Assembly: GCA_023228025.1 (NCBI GenBank) | Contig: JALOCD010000047.1 | Span: forward strand, 1 to 32,687 | Reading direction: 5' to 3' | Length of the DNA stretch: 32,687 nucleotides | From: Prolixibacteraceae bacterium | Lineage (GTDB): Bacteria > Bacteroidota > Bacteroidia > Bacteroidales > Prolixibacteraceae | In this document: positions 16,641 to 24,696 of the stretch, piece by piece | Position numbering within the stretch: the first letter of the stretch is position 1 | Layout of the letters: each line of letters begins with the position of its first letter | The notes under the pieces: generated by a model | Seen by the model: only the letters and a program-made list of their open reading frames with translations | What the model was told of the DNA's origin: nothing | The model's database searches: none | Position numbers and translations under genes: made by a program

Positions 16641-16767
16641 ATTGCCGTCGGCTTTCGCTGACGGATTCGGAACAAACAATAGATCTGGTTTTACCCAAAT
16701 TGACGGATTGGGCTTAAGCCCTTATAAATTTTGCATCTTTTATCCGTCAGCTAAAGCAGACGGCAAT
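16641..16767. repeat. Inverted repeat pair with internal mini-hairpins
   Basis: The left arm at 16641-16666 (starting ATTGCCGTCGG) and right arm at 16742-16767 (ending GCAGACGGCAAT) are reverse complements over 26 bases with two mismatches. The 75-base interval includes a smaller GGGCTTAAGCCC palindrome. Each arm can itself fold (CCGTC...GACGG). It looks like a REP-type dispersed repeat. Confidence 0.75.
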
Positions 16768-16774
16768 TGAAACT

Positions 16775-16827
16775 CCACTCTCAACTTGCCACTTTCAACT
16801 TTCCACTTTCAACTTTCCACCTTCAAC
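16775..16827. repeat. Tandem 13-base repeats (CCACTTTCAACTT type)
   Basis: Several imperfect copies of CCACTTTCAACTT run end to end (CCACTCTCAACTTG, CCACTTTCAACTTT twice, CCACCTTCAAC). They abut the end of the minus-strand operon. A related CTCTCAA run occurs at 18104-18142, inside the same operon. Confidence 0.8.
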
Positions 16828-16834
16828 AGTCTCC

Positions 16835-17593
16835 TCAATCTTTCTCCGCTCTTCCCGTCAACGCCAGCAGCCCGTTGATCACAGTGAGCGGATGCGCAGG
16901 ATTTCCGGCTACATAGAGATCGACTTTATGGTTTTCCAGAAAACTGCGGTCCAGGGCAGGGGAGTCCTCAAAGATACCACCACTGATGGCATCCGTGCCC
17001 ACAAGGACCACCATCTTAGGATCAGGTGTGGCGTCGTAACAGATTTGTAATGGCTCAGCCATGTTGGCAGTGATTGGACCCGTTATGACGATTCCGTCGG
17101 CATGGCGTGGGGATGCCACGAACTCTATTCCGAACCTACTCATGTCGAACTGCACATTGTTGGCGGCATTCAGCTCCCATTCGCAACTGTTGTCGCCACC
17201 GGCAGAGATCTGCCTGAGTTTCAATGAGCGTCCAAACATTGATTTAAATTCTTTGGGAATCAGGTTTTTATCCAATTCTATTGGTTCATCAACTCCTTCT
17301 TTAACCACCAATCGTTCCCGGACATTGGTGGAAAGCTTGTAATCCGTTGTAAAGACAATCTTTTGAGGGAAAAGGCGGGCGCACTCCCCGCAAAAGGTGC
17401 ATTTCCCAAGATCTATGGAAACCGGTTTGGCAGAGATAGCCCCGGTTGGGCAACATTTCACCAATTCGGGCGCGTCCACCCTGGCGGTTGATATCACAGG
17501 CCGTCCCCTGAAAATCCCGGGTACTTTGACATTCCTTACATCTGGGATAAACTGCTTCCCCTGATGGTACCATATCCTCATATTATCAAACAT
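16835..17593 (-). CDS. hyfI: Ferredoxin-NuoB-like fusion subunit of Ehr-type complex, cluster ligands lost
   Basis: This 252-residue protein joins a HycF/HyfH-like ferredoxin part (1-90) to a HyfI/NuoB-like part (120-250, with SPRHADGIVITGPIT at 161-175). In a 2[4Fe-4S] ferredoxin, Cys1, 2, 3 and 8 bind one cluster and Cys4-7 the other. Here the first three Cys and the last (now F75) are gone, while C48, C65, C68 and C71 remain, leaving exactly one cluster. In the NuoB-like part the proximal-cluster cysteines are replaced: CGSCNGCE reads AGGDNSCE (only C137 kept), the next reads VGTDAISGG (D201), and the last reads VAGNPAHP (N231). So the cluster normally next to the active site is probably absent. 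It is last in the operon, 566 bases of repeats after the large subunit. The symbol is by position and fold only. Confidence 0.85.
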   Translation of the reverse strand: MFDNMRIWYHQGKQFIPDVRNVKVPGIFRGRPVISTARVDAPELVKCCPTGAISAKPVSIDLGKCTFCGECARLFPQKIVFTTDYKLSTNVRERLVVKEGVDEPIELDKNLIPKEFKSMFGRSLKLRQISAGGDNSCEWELNAANNVQFDMSRFGIEFVASPRHADGIVITGPITANMAEPLQICYDATPDPKMVVLVGTDAISGGIFEDSPALDRSFLENHKVDLYVAGNPAHPLTVINGLLALTGRAEKD

Positions 17594-17829
17594 AATTGCA
17601 ATTTTTAAATTTTACCACGATCCCGCATATTCGGGACAAAGTACAACACGAAGGATTACAAAGAGTTAAAATATTGATCGTTGCATTCTCCCAGTCTCAC
17701 AGTATTTCCATTATCTCCGTTGCTCATTTTTTCCTTTCTCTTCGCTAATGAACCTGAATTCCGTCCGATCCCAATGCCATCACATTTTCAGACATTTTAT
17801 CGCGGACGGTCTTTCTCTATCATTCTTTT

Positions 17830-17886
17830 CCAGGGGTTCCGTTCCACTCCACCCCTGGCTACCAAGATTTCGCCACTATGTGGCTT
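17830..17886. repeat. Paired hairpin repeat (CCAGGGGT...ACCCCTGG)
   Basis: An eight-base stem CCAGGGGT/ACCCCTGG encloses a 13-base loop, and is followed by GCTACCAAGATTTCGCC and the small fold GCCACTATGTGGC. Similar paired hairpins recur in Bacteroidota intergenic DNA. It is counted as a dispersed repeat, not an RNA gene. Confidence 0.6.
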
Positions 17887-17992
17887 AACCCCAGAGTCCA
17901 GCTAGTCCTTTCATCGTTTCTCCTTTTCATCGTTTCCTTCTTCATTTACGGCATCCAGTTCTCCACGTCTCCCCATCTTCTTATCTTCGCAT

Positions 17993-18048
17993 CTTCCCAT
18001 TTTCCCATCTTCCCATTTTCCCATCTTCCCATTTTCCCATCTTCCCAT
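17993..18048. repeat. Tandem repeat, 16-base unit, 3.5 copies
   Basis: CTTCCCATTTTCCCAT repeats at 17993, 18009 and 18025 with an extra half unit to 18048. Equivalently it is seven 8-base units alternating CTTCCCAT and TTTCCCAT. All full copies are identical, so slippage is recent and copy number probably varies between strains. Confidence 0.9.
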
Positions 18049-18103
18049 CTTCGTCCCCCTTTGACAAGCTCAGGGACCGGTTCGTCTGGCCAAATGTTCA
18101 TAC

Positions 18104-18142
18104 ACTTTCAACTTTCCACTCTCAACTCTCAACTCTCAACTT
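18104..18142. repeat. Tandem CTCTCAA-type repeats
   Basis: CTTTCAACTTTCCACTCTCA is followed by repeated ACTCTCA units. It is the same repeat class as 16775-16827 and ends 17 bases before the large-subunit stop. Confidence 0.75.
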
Positions 18143-18159
18143 CGTTGCTCCGTCATTCC

Positions 18160-19662
18160 TCACAGATCATGTCCGCAATACGACAAATTAAAGCTCTTGT
18201 TGCAGATCGGAAAATCGGATATTTCGTTGTTTCGTACAGACAAGGCAAGCGCCATCCAGTTGTGGAAGGAGGGATCCTTGATTTTGTAATGAATCAATTC
18301 TCCTTTTGTTCCGGTTATGGCACAGTGACAGATCTCGCCACGCCACCCTTCGACCAGCGAAAGGGCAAAAAGGTTTTCTCCCAGGGAGGAGAGTTCACTT
18401 ATCTCATGATTTACTGGTAGTTCTGCGATCAGCTTTCTCAGGTATTCTATTGATTGCATGACCTCATTCTTGCGCAACTGAACGCGCGAATAGACATCCC
18501 CGTGTCGTTTTACTTTGGCTTCGTGCTGAAGTTCGGGGTACAGACTGTGGGGATGCGAGGTGCGGATGTCCCTCATGATACCACTCGTTCGTGCCGCCAT
18601 GCCAACTGCGCCGATGGCTGTCGCATCTTCCTGGGATACCACACCGGTCCTCTCGAACCGCGAAAGGGCGCTGGGTAAACTAAAGAGTTGGGCATTCATT
18701 TCAACGAAATCAAGCTCAAAACTGTCGAGTATCTGGACAAGTCGGTCCGCCAGTTCAGTTGTGAATGGAAAACGATCCGATCCTGGGCGGATCAAGCCCT
18801 TTGAAAGCCTGTTTCCGCACCATTCCTGCATGAAGTTGATGATGGGGGTACGTAGCCTGCCGAAGACAGAACTGCCCAGCTGGTAGGCTATATCCGTGCA
18901 AAGCGCGCTCAGGTCTCCGGTATGAACGGCAATTCGCTCCAGTTCAAGCGCAATGGTGCGCGAATAGTCTATCTCTCTTGTGGTTTGGAAGCCACACAGG
19001 CTTTCCAATGTTTGGACAAAGGCAGTCGTATGACCAACTACCGTATCCCCGGCAATATTTTCGGCCAGCGTAACCCGTTGCGATAGCTCTGGCTTTTCCA
19101 AAAACAGCTTTTCAATGCCCCTGTGCTGGTAGCCAAGCTGGATTTCTAAATGAAGGATCTGCTCTCCGTTACAAATAAACCTGAAATGACCAGGTTCAAC
19201 CACCCCTGCATGGATAGGTCCGACACCAACCTCGTGAAGCTCTTCACTATTAATCGTATAGAATGGATAATTGGCAATGGTTGATTGCTTGTCTGCACGG
19301 TCGAAGGGGTACCTTACCGGTTTAAGCCAGGGGTGATCGCTGTAATTCAACCCGAAATTCTCATAAATTTCACGTTCGAATTTTTCGAAACAGAGCAGTT
19401 TAGCAGTAAAGGAAGGCACAACATCCGTCGGTAATACTTTGCAGGATGAGAGATGGATCAGATGTTTGACATCGTCGGCGATGCAACAGATGAGTTTTAC
19501 ATGCTTTCCATCGACTATACCGTAATAATTCACACAATGTCTGTCTAAGGTATCCGCAAGTAACTCCGTATTTACCTCCATAAACTGTCCGTAACCCAGT
19601 TCAGGAATCGAAGCGAGTGGGACCGATTGATTGTTTTTTATGGTGATTGTCTGCATAATCAT
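18160..19662 (-). CDS. hyfG: NuoCD/HycE-like large subunit lacking all [NiFe] cysteines (Ehr-type)
   Basis: The 500-residue protein has a NuoC-like N-terminal part (about 25-125; EKFEREIYENFGLNYSDHPW at 93-112) fused to a NuoD/hydrogenase large-subunit part (about 145-500; GPIHAGVVEPGHFRF at 148-162, LGYQHRGIEKL at 176-186). True hydrogenases carry CGICG-x-AH here. This protein reads AGDTVVGH at 204-211, so both N-terminal [NiFe] cysteines are A204 and T207. At the C-terminus, DPCYSC of HycE corresponds to NLSYCG (492-497), so both remaining ligands are lost in register (a lone Cys496 is one position off). It ends at residue 500 without the extension that hydrogenase maturation proteases remove. 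It overlaps the hyfF-like gene by 4 bases. No hyp or hycI-type maturation gene is in the window. Symbol by fold only; a quinone- or ferredoxin-linked function is inference. Confidence 0.88.
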   Translation of the reverse strand: MIMQTITIKNNQSVPLASIPELGYGQFMEVNTELLADTLDRHCVNYYGIVDGKHVKLICCIADDVKHLIHLSSCKVLPTDVVPSFTAKLLCFEKFEREIYENFGLNYSDHPWLKPVRYPFDRADKQSTIANYPFYTINSEELHEVGVGPIHAGVVEPGHFRFICNGEQILHLEIQLGYQHRGIEKLFLEKPELSQRVTLAENIAGDTVVGHTTAFVQTLESLCGFQTTREIDYSRTIALELERIAVHTGDLSALCTDIAYQLGSSVFGRLRTPIINFMQEWCGNRLSKGLIRPGSDRFPFTTELADRLVQILDSFELDFVEMNAQLFSLPSALSRFERTGVVSQEDATAIGAVGMAARTSGIMRDIRTSHPHSLYPELQHEAKVKRHGDVYSRVQLRKNEVMQSIEYLRKLIAELPVNHEISELSSLGENLFALSLVEGWRGEICHCAITGTKGELIHYKIKDPSFHNWMALALSVRNNEISDFPICNKSFNLSYCGHDL

Positions 19663-21086
19663 AATGGTAAGAGTGTGAGGCTCTCTTTGATAAGTTGTAC
19701 AAAGATCGGAGGAGGGTTCAAACCCAGATAGACTGCAGTGGCGAGCAGCAGAAATTGGGAAAGTGATTCCCAGGGAGAGGTCCTTACAACCTTCGAATCA
19801 TCGAATCCTTCAGCAGGGACAAAGAGAACTTTGAAAATATTTTTTCCAAACGACCAGATAATCATGGTTAAAAGCAACAATACGGCTATCAGAACGAAAA
19901 TCTGCTTCGCATCAAACAATGATTTAAAAATCAAAAATTCGCTCACGAAAAGCCCGGATGGAGGCATTGCAGCCGAACTGATAAAACCAAGCAGTAACAC
20001 CATCGCCCCGGTCGGGTTGTATTTGAAATAGTTGCCGATGTGGGTAATGCTTTTGTTTTGAAATACCCGGTAAAGCTGGTTGTACTGAAAGAAAAGGCTG
20101 GATTTGACGAATGCATGCAGGACGATGTGCAGGATGGCCGCATAGTAGCCAATTCCACCTGCAGCAACACCCAGCATCACGATGCCCATGTGTTCAATGC
20201 CGGAGTAGGCAAACATCCGCTTGACATTTTTAACCTTCAACATATAGACCGTTGCAACAAAAAGCGAAAGGAATGCCGCGATTCCTACCACCAGTTTGGC
20301 CCAGTGTAGCAGGGGAGTGTTGGCTATTACGATGTAAAACCTGAAAATTCCTACAAACCCAAGGTTCATCAGAACACTGGCCATCAGCGCTCCTGCCGGG
20401 GCCGGTGCGGTATCCTTGGCGTCAATACCTGCTGTAAACATGGGGACCAGTCCAAGTTTGGCAGTGAACCCGGTAAAAATAAAGAGGAAGGCCATTTGCA
20501 GCCAGACTGGATTCAATTCCTTGCTTTTTACCAGCAAGTTACTGAAAGATAGGTCGTCAGACCCTGCATGTTGAAGTGAAAGACTAAGAAAAAGAATGCC
20601 TATGAAAATGAAAGTGATGCTAATTGCACAGATGAATACATATTTCCAGGTACCTTCAAGGGCCAGCTTGTTTCGGTGGTGATAAATCAGGGCTGAAGCG
20701 CTCAAGGTGGTGATTTCGGTAAAAATCCAGGTTACCGCGATGTGATTGGAAAGATATCCCGCACTGATGGCCATGATCAGCAAAACCAGCGAACCAAGGT
20801 AGATGGACCTTGACCGAGGGGGTTCGTAATGATTTTCGATGTATATGTAACTGTGCAAAGCCGCGGGAATGGCGATGATGCTCAAAGTAACAAGAAGAAG
20901 GATGCCCAGGGAGTCATAGGTAAAATAAACTGCATCGGTGGTTCCGAAATGCAGGCAGGCCTGCACGGTAAACCACCCTTGCCAAACCAGGAATAGTCCC
21001 AGCAAGGAGAAGACCAGCCCTCTGTTTCGCAGAACAAAAAGGCATATAACTATCGCAACAGAAACTATTAAGTAGGTAATAACCAT
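19659..21086 (-). CDS. hyfF: HyfF-like ion-translocating membrane subunit
   Basis: A 475-residue polytopic protein of the NuoL/M/N-MrpD family, with about 14 hydrophobic segments. The charged residues that carry protons in this family are kept: Glu124 (WIFTEITTLSA) in the fifth-helix position, Lys210 (FTGFTAKLGLVPMF) in the seventh, the Lys run at 284-289 before MFAYSGIEHMG, and His320/His324/Lys328 (LHIVLHAFVKS). TAGIDAKDTAPAPAGALMA at about 218-236 replaces the usual WLPDAHxxAPxPVSA and is the HyfF-type variant. It lies between hyfE and the large subunit, overlapping the latter by four bases. Its intact residues indicate that ion transport still matters in this complex although the [NiFe] site is lost. 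Confidence 0.85.
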   Translation of the reverse strand: MVITYLIVSVAIVICLFVLRNRGLVFSLLGLFLVWQGWFTVQACLHFGTTDAVYFTYDSLGILLLVTLSIIAIPAALHSYIYIENHYEPPRSRSIYLGSLVLLIMAISAGYLSNHIAVTWIFTEITTLSASALIYHHRNKLALEGTWKYVFICAISITFIFIGILFLSLSLQHAGSDDLSFSNLLVKSKELNPVWLQMAFLFIFTGFTAKLGLVPMFTAGIDAKDTAPAPAGALMASVLMNLGFVGIFRFYIVIANTPLLHWAKLVVGIAAFLSLFVATVYMLKVKNVKRMFAYSGIEHMGIVMLGVAAGGIGYYAAILHIVLHAFVKSSLFFQYNQLYRVFQNKSITHIGNYFKYNPTGAMVLLLGFISSAAMPPSGLFVSEFLIFKSLFDAKQIFVLIAVLLLLTMIIWSFGKNIFKVLFVPAEGFDDSKVVRTSPWESLSQFLLLATAVYLGLNPPPIFVQLIKESLTLLPL

Positions 21087-21104
21087 TGATTTCGTCTATT
21101 TTGA

Positions 21105-21737
21105 TTAGTAATCTTTTAAATTGCTCAACTGGTCGACATCGACATCCTTGAAGACATCGCCAATTTTGTTCATGAAAATTCCCAGAATGAGCACACTGGC
21201 AAAAATATCCAGCATGATACCCAGGTTGACAAGCAGTGGCATTTCGTTGCCAATGGCCAGGGAGAGGACAAAAACGCCATTTTCTATGACCATGTAACCC
21301 ATCACATGGGTGATGATTTTTCGTCGGGTGGCAATAAGATACAGGCCAAAAAAGAGGGTCGACAGCGCGACAACGAAAAAGATCTTGTCGAGGTGATCAT
21401 CTTTAATAACCGTGGCTATCAGTATGTTGACAACTACAATTGAAGTGGTTATGACCAGTGAGACAAAATTAGGTAAAAAGGGTTCTGCCTCCCGGGTAAT
21501 GTTGTTTCGTTTTAACAGATAACTCAGAAAAATCGGTACTGCCAACGATTTGAAAACGATGGTTTCCAGGAGGATGAAGGCAAGGTTAAACGGATCAATC
21601 TTGCTAAGTTGAAAAAATACAACGAAGAAGAGCAAAACCCCCTGGAGCGCCAGCACTTTGATGTAGGTCATCAGCCTGTTGGCGATGGCCATGTAAAACA
21701 AAGTGATGATAAAGATGATCAAAAGTACGTGTATCAT
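21105..21737 (-). CDS. hyfE: HyfE-like membrane subunit
   Basis: A 210-residue protein with six or so hydrophobic segments. The last third, GYMVIENGVFVLSLAIGNEM at about 145-164, then LGIMLDIFASVLILGIF, resembles NuoK. The buried Glu of IENGVF matches the NuoK helix-2 glutamate used in proton conduction. HyfE is usually this length and lies between HyfC/D and HyfF, as here. It is separated by 18 bases from hyfF and by 23 from hyfC, consistent with one transcript. Confidence 0.8.
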   Translation of the reverse strand: MIHVLLIIFIITLFYMAIANRLMTYIKVLALQGVLLFFVVFFQLSKIDPFNLAFILLETIVFKSLAVPIFLSYLLKRNNITREAEPFLPNFVSLVITTSIVVVNILIATVIKDDHLDKIFFVVALSTLFFGLYLIATRRKIITHVMGYMVIENGVFVLSLAIGNEMPLLVNLGIMLDIFASVLILGIFMNKIGDVFKDVDVDQLSNLKDY

Positions 21738-21760
21738 ATTGTCTGACTAATATTTAACCG

Positions 21761-22666
21761 TTAAACGAATTTCTGTAAAATCAGCAGTACTCCGAAGAAA
21801 ATGAGCAGGCTTACCGATGTCAGCACCACGATGAACTGTGGATTATGGCTCATTCTGAACCTTGCCATAAAGGACTCAATCAATCCAATGGCAACGGCCA
21901 TCAAAAACTGGATGGCGAAAAATGCGGGAATGGCATACTGGTATGGAATGACGCCAATAAAGAGGTTCACGATCAAAGCCCCATATAGCGCGAATTTGAG
22001 GTAACCGGCTGTCAAAATCAATCCAAGGTCAAAACCGCTGTTGTCGAGGATCATCACTTCATGGACCATGGTAAGTTCGAGGTGGGTCTTGGGATCGTCG
22101 ATGGGCATACGGCTGTTTTCGATCATGGCTATCATCAAAAGTACGAAGGTCGCAAGGGCTGCAAGGGCATAACTGATCTGGGAACCGATGTGCAACGAGG
22201 CAAAAATCCCCTGAAAGGAGGTATGTCCGGAAAGTAGTGCCAATGAGCCCATTAGGATAAAGAAGGCAGGCTCTGCGAACATTGAGTAGAGGGCTTCGCG
22301 GCTGGCTCCCATCCCTTCGAAGCTGCTGCCGGTATCCAAAGCGGAAATGATGCTGAAGAATTTACCCAAGGCCAAAACATAGGCAAAAAAGATAAAATCC
22401 CCATAGAAACTTAAAACACCGGGCGACTTACCGAAAGGAACTACCAGCATTGCCATCACTACAGAGGCAAAATAAACGGTGGGGGCCAGTTGAAAAATGA
22501 AACTGGTGGTTTCACTGTAGACAGAACCTTTGCGGAACAACCTATAAACATCCCTGATAGGTTGCATTATTCCGGGGCCTTTGCGTCCGGAAGCCTTGCT
22601 CTTGGTACGGATAACGATACCGGTGAAAAAGAGGGCTGCAATGAGGTTTAACAAGATACTCAGCAT
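21761..22666 (-). CDS. hyfC: HyfC/HycD-like (NuoH-like) membrane subunit
   Basis: A 301-residue polytopic protein of the NuoH family, which links the hydrophilic arm to the ion-pumping arm. Family markers are RKGPGIMQPIRDVYRLFRK at about 28-46, FEGMGASREALYSMF at about 116-130 (cytosolic loop facing the catalytic unit), and ENSRMPIDDPKTHLELTMVH at about 188-207 with its Glu and Asp residues. All are present, so the junction with the large and small subunits appears intact. It starts two bases after the second hyfB-like gene ends. Confidence 0.9.
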   Translation of the reverse strand: MLSILLNLIAALFFTGIVIRTKSKASGRKGPGIMQPIRDVYRLFRKGSVYSETTSFIFQLAPTVYFASVVMAMLVVPFGKSPGVLSFYGDFIFFAYVLALGKFFSIISALDTGSSFEGMGASREALYSMFAEPAFFILMGSLALLSGHTSFQGIFASLHIGSQISYALAALATFVLLMIAMIENSRMPIDDPKTHLELTMVHEVMILDNSGFDLGLILTAGYLKFALYGALIVNLFIGVIPYQYAIPAFFAIQFLMAVAIGLIESFMARFRMSHNPQFIVVLTSVSLLIFFGVLLILQKFV

Positions 22667-22668
22667 GG

Positions 22669-24696
22669 TTATAGAAGTTTAAATATTTCAAGAATAGACT
22701 CAAGGTTCCTATATATCAGAGGGACGGCCAATACCGTCAGGATAAATATGATTCCATACAATATATAGAATTGAAGTTTCCCATTGTTCAGGAAGACGAA
22801 CCTCCCCATAAAGTTCTTGTTTAATTTTAGAACCCTGTCAATCAATCCCTTTTCAAGTTTATCGTAGGGTTGGGTATGGTATTTCGCCTCCGAAGGAAAA
22901 ACGCCATGAACAATTTCCTCCTCTTTGTGAACGATCAGTACGGGTGCGAATAGCTTGCTGTAGCTGCGCACAAATGAGCTGGCGGTGTACTGCTGTTTAC
23001 AATTGGGGGCCACATATCCGCAACCCCAGGTTGGACCTAACTCCACGTTACGCTTTTTAAGCCGGTAACGTCTGAAAAAATAGAGCCCGATTACCATTAA
23101 TACCAACATCCATGCAGCCCAACTTATTGGCTGTAAAGCCGCAAAAGCGCTATTCTGCGGGATATTTGCCACAACTTCGGCTGTTCCGGGGAAAAGGGCG
23201 ACCGGCATTGATATCAGGTGGATAAATATCAATGGGAAAATGCCTATCAAGATGATTATGAGCGCTAAAATATAAGAAGGAAGCAGTTGAATAAACTTTA
23301 CTTCGCGGCAGTCTGCCGGAATTGTATGACGTGCCGTTCCCAAAAAAACAGTGCCAAACGCTTTGGTAAAACAGATCATGGCCAGACCACCAATGGCAAC
23401 CAGTCCGATGGTGGAGAAAATGGCGGCAAGAAGGGAAAAGAGCGTTCCATCTGAGAGCCAGCTATATAGCCCGGTATAGATAATGAACTCGGAGATGAAC
23501 CCATTAAAGGGCGGAATTCCGCAAATGGCAATGGCGGCAATTAAGAAGAGCATCGCGGTCTGCGGCATCTTTTTTATTACACCGCCCAGTTTTTCAATCT
23601 CCATGGTGTGCGTTGCCTGGTAAACATTTCCGGCAGTATAAAAGAGCATGGATTTGAACAGGGCATGATTTAAGGTATGGAGCAATGCGCCGGCATATCC
23701 CAGGGTTGCAAGCGTGGTATTACCCAAGCCTGTTCCAATGGCGCCAATTCCTATTCCAATTCCAATGATCCCAATATTTTCGATGCTGTGGTAGGCAAGT
23801 AGTTTCTTGAGGTTGTGTTGTATGATTGCAAGCATCACGCCGTACAAGCCGGAAAGCACCGAAATGATCAGTATAATAAAGCCTGCCGCGATGTAGTCCG
23901 TCTTGATAATCAATAACATTCTCAAAATTCCGAATATCCCAATCTTGATAATCACGCCCGACATCATACCCGACACATGTGCCGGTGCGGCAGGATGCGC
24001 GTAAGGAAGCCAGGTGTGAAAAGGAACAAATCCGGCTTTGATGGCAAAGGCAATAAAAAAACAGAGAAATAAAATCAACGAAGCCATTCCCGGTAGGGTA
24101 GACGAATAGGCCGTGATGGCTTGAAAGTCGTAGCTATTCGTCTTGTTAACAACCCATATAAAGCCTATCATCAGGAACACGATGGAAAAATGTGCCTGTA
24201 TCAGGTAATTTATACCGGATTTGATGGTTACAGGATTTTCGTGGTCAAAAATGATCAGAATGAAGGAGGTCAGGGCCAAAATTTCCCAGGCGATCAAAAA
24301 TACAAAACTGTTCTGTATGCCACAAATACCTATGATTGACACATGTTGCAACAAGAATGCAAAACTGTGCAGGGTAAGACTGTTGGTCCTCTTTTTGTAG
24401 CTCTTCAGGTAGGAATATCCATATAGACCACCGGTCAAAAATATCAGGTTGATGATCAATATAAACCAACCAGAGAGTGCATCTATTCTGATGGGGATAA
24501 TATCCGTGACATAGCTTCCCGGTAGTGAGATGGAAACCGGACTGCCCGACAAGCTTAAAACGGCCAGGTATCCGGAAATAATTACATTCATTGTCAACAA
24601 GACCAATGTCACAACTCCTTTCGACCGAACCTTCAGGAAAGGAAGAAGAAGTAAACCGACAAACGGCATCAGGACAAATGTTGTAATCAGGTTCAT
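22669..24696 (-). CDS. hyfB: HyfB-like antiporter-type subunit, copy 2
   Basis: A 675-residue NuoL/M-like subunit. Key transport residues are kept: Glu138 (LIAWEILALTS), Lys220 (FAIKAGFVPFHTWLPYAHP), Lys251 in SGVIIKIGIFG, and the LHTLNHALFKSMLFY segment. The C-terminal soluble-looking part has PTWGCGYVAPNCKQQYT, a marker of HyfB/HycC rather than NuoL. It overlaps copy 1 by four bases (24693-24696) and abuts hyfC. It is alignable with copy 1 along its whole length, indicating an old tandem duplication. Two HyfB-like subunits plus HyfF give three antiporter-like modules, as in HyfB/D/F of E. coli hydrogenase 4. Confidence 0.88.
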   Translation of the reverse strand: MNLITTFVLMPFVGLLLLPFLKVRSKGVVTLVLLTMNVIISGYLAVLSLSGSPVSISLPGSYVTDIIPIRIDALSGWFILIINLIFLTGGLYGYSYLKSYKKRTNSLTLHSFAFLLQHVSIIGICGIQNSFVFLIAWEILALTSFILIIFDHENPVTIKSGINYLIQAHFSIVFLMIGFIWVVNKTNSYDFQAITAYSSTLPGMASLILFLCFFIAFAIKAGFVPFHTWLPYAHPAAPAHVSGMMSGVIIKIGIFGILRMLLIIKTDYIAAGFIILIISVLSGLYGVMLAIIQHNLKKLLAYHSIENIGIIGIGIGIGAIGTGLGNTTLATLGYAGALLHTLNHALFKSMLFYTAGNVYQATHTMEIEKLGGVIKKMPQTAMLFLIAAIAICGIPPFNGFISEFIIYTGLYSWLSDGTLFSLLAAIFSTIGLVAIGGLAMICFTKAFGTVFLGTARHTIPADCREVKFIQLLPSYILALIIILIGIFPLIFIHLISMPVALFPGTAEVVANIPQNSAFAALQPISWAAWMLVLMVIGLYFFRRYRLKKRNVELGPTWGCGYVAPNCKQQYTASSFVRSYSKLFAPVLIVHKEEEIVHGVFPSEAKYHTQPYDKLEKGLIDRVLKLNKNFMGRFVFLNNGKLQFYILYGIIFILTVLAVPLIYRNLESILEIFKLL

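Larger units (their letters stand above)
15974..16834. other. 861-base decayed region between the MG2 block and the hydrogenase-like operon
   Basis: It contains a long palindrome (16026-16081), the DUF4143 remnant, an uncertain 45-residue frame, an inverted repeat pair (16641-16666 and 16742-16767), and short tandem repeats just after the minus-strand operon's last stop. It is also where that operon's transcript should end, but no clear minus-strand terminator is visible. Confidence 0.7.
17594..18159. other. 566-base repeat-filled gap inside the hydrogenase-like operon
   Basis: No gene is supported here. The gap holds a hairpin (CCAGGGGT against ACCCCTGG near 17830-17865) with an adjacent GCCACTATGTGGC fold, 16-base tandem repeats (17993-18048), and CTCTCAA-type repeats (18104-18142). 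The plus-strand frames here are low-complexity accidents. It separates the large-subunit gene from the small-subunit gene, which are normally adjacent. Confidence 0.75.

Noticed and set aside
17993..18048. Possible CRISPR array
   Set aside because: The units are 8/16 bases in direct tandem without spacers.
18175..18177. Cys496 of the large subunit as a remaining [NiFe] ligand
   Set aside because: By my alignment it is one position out of register, and the other three ligands are missing.
17878..18420. Plus-strand frame of 180 codons
   Set aside because: It runs through low-complexity tandem repeats and then antisense to the large-subunit gene.
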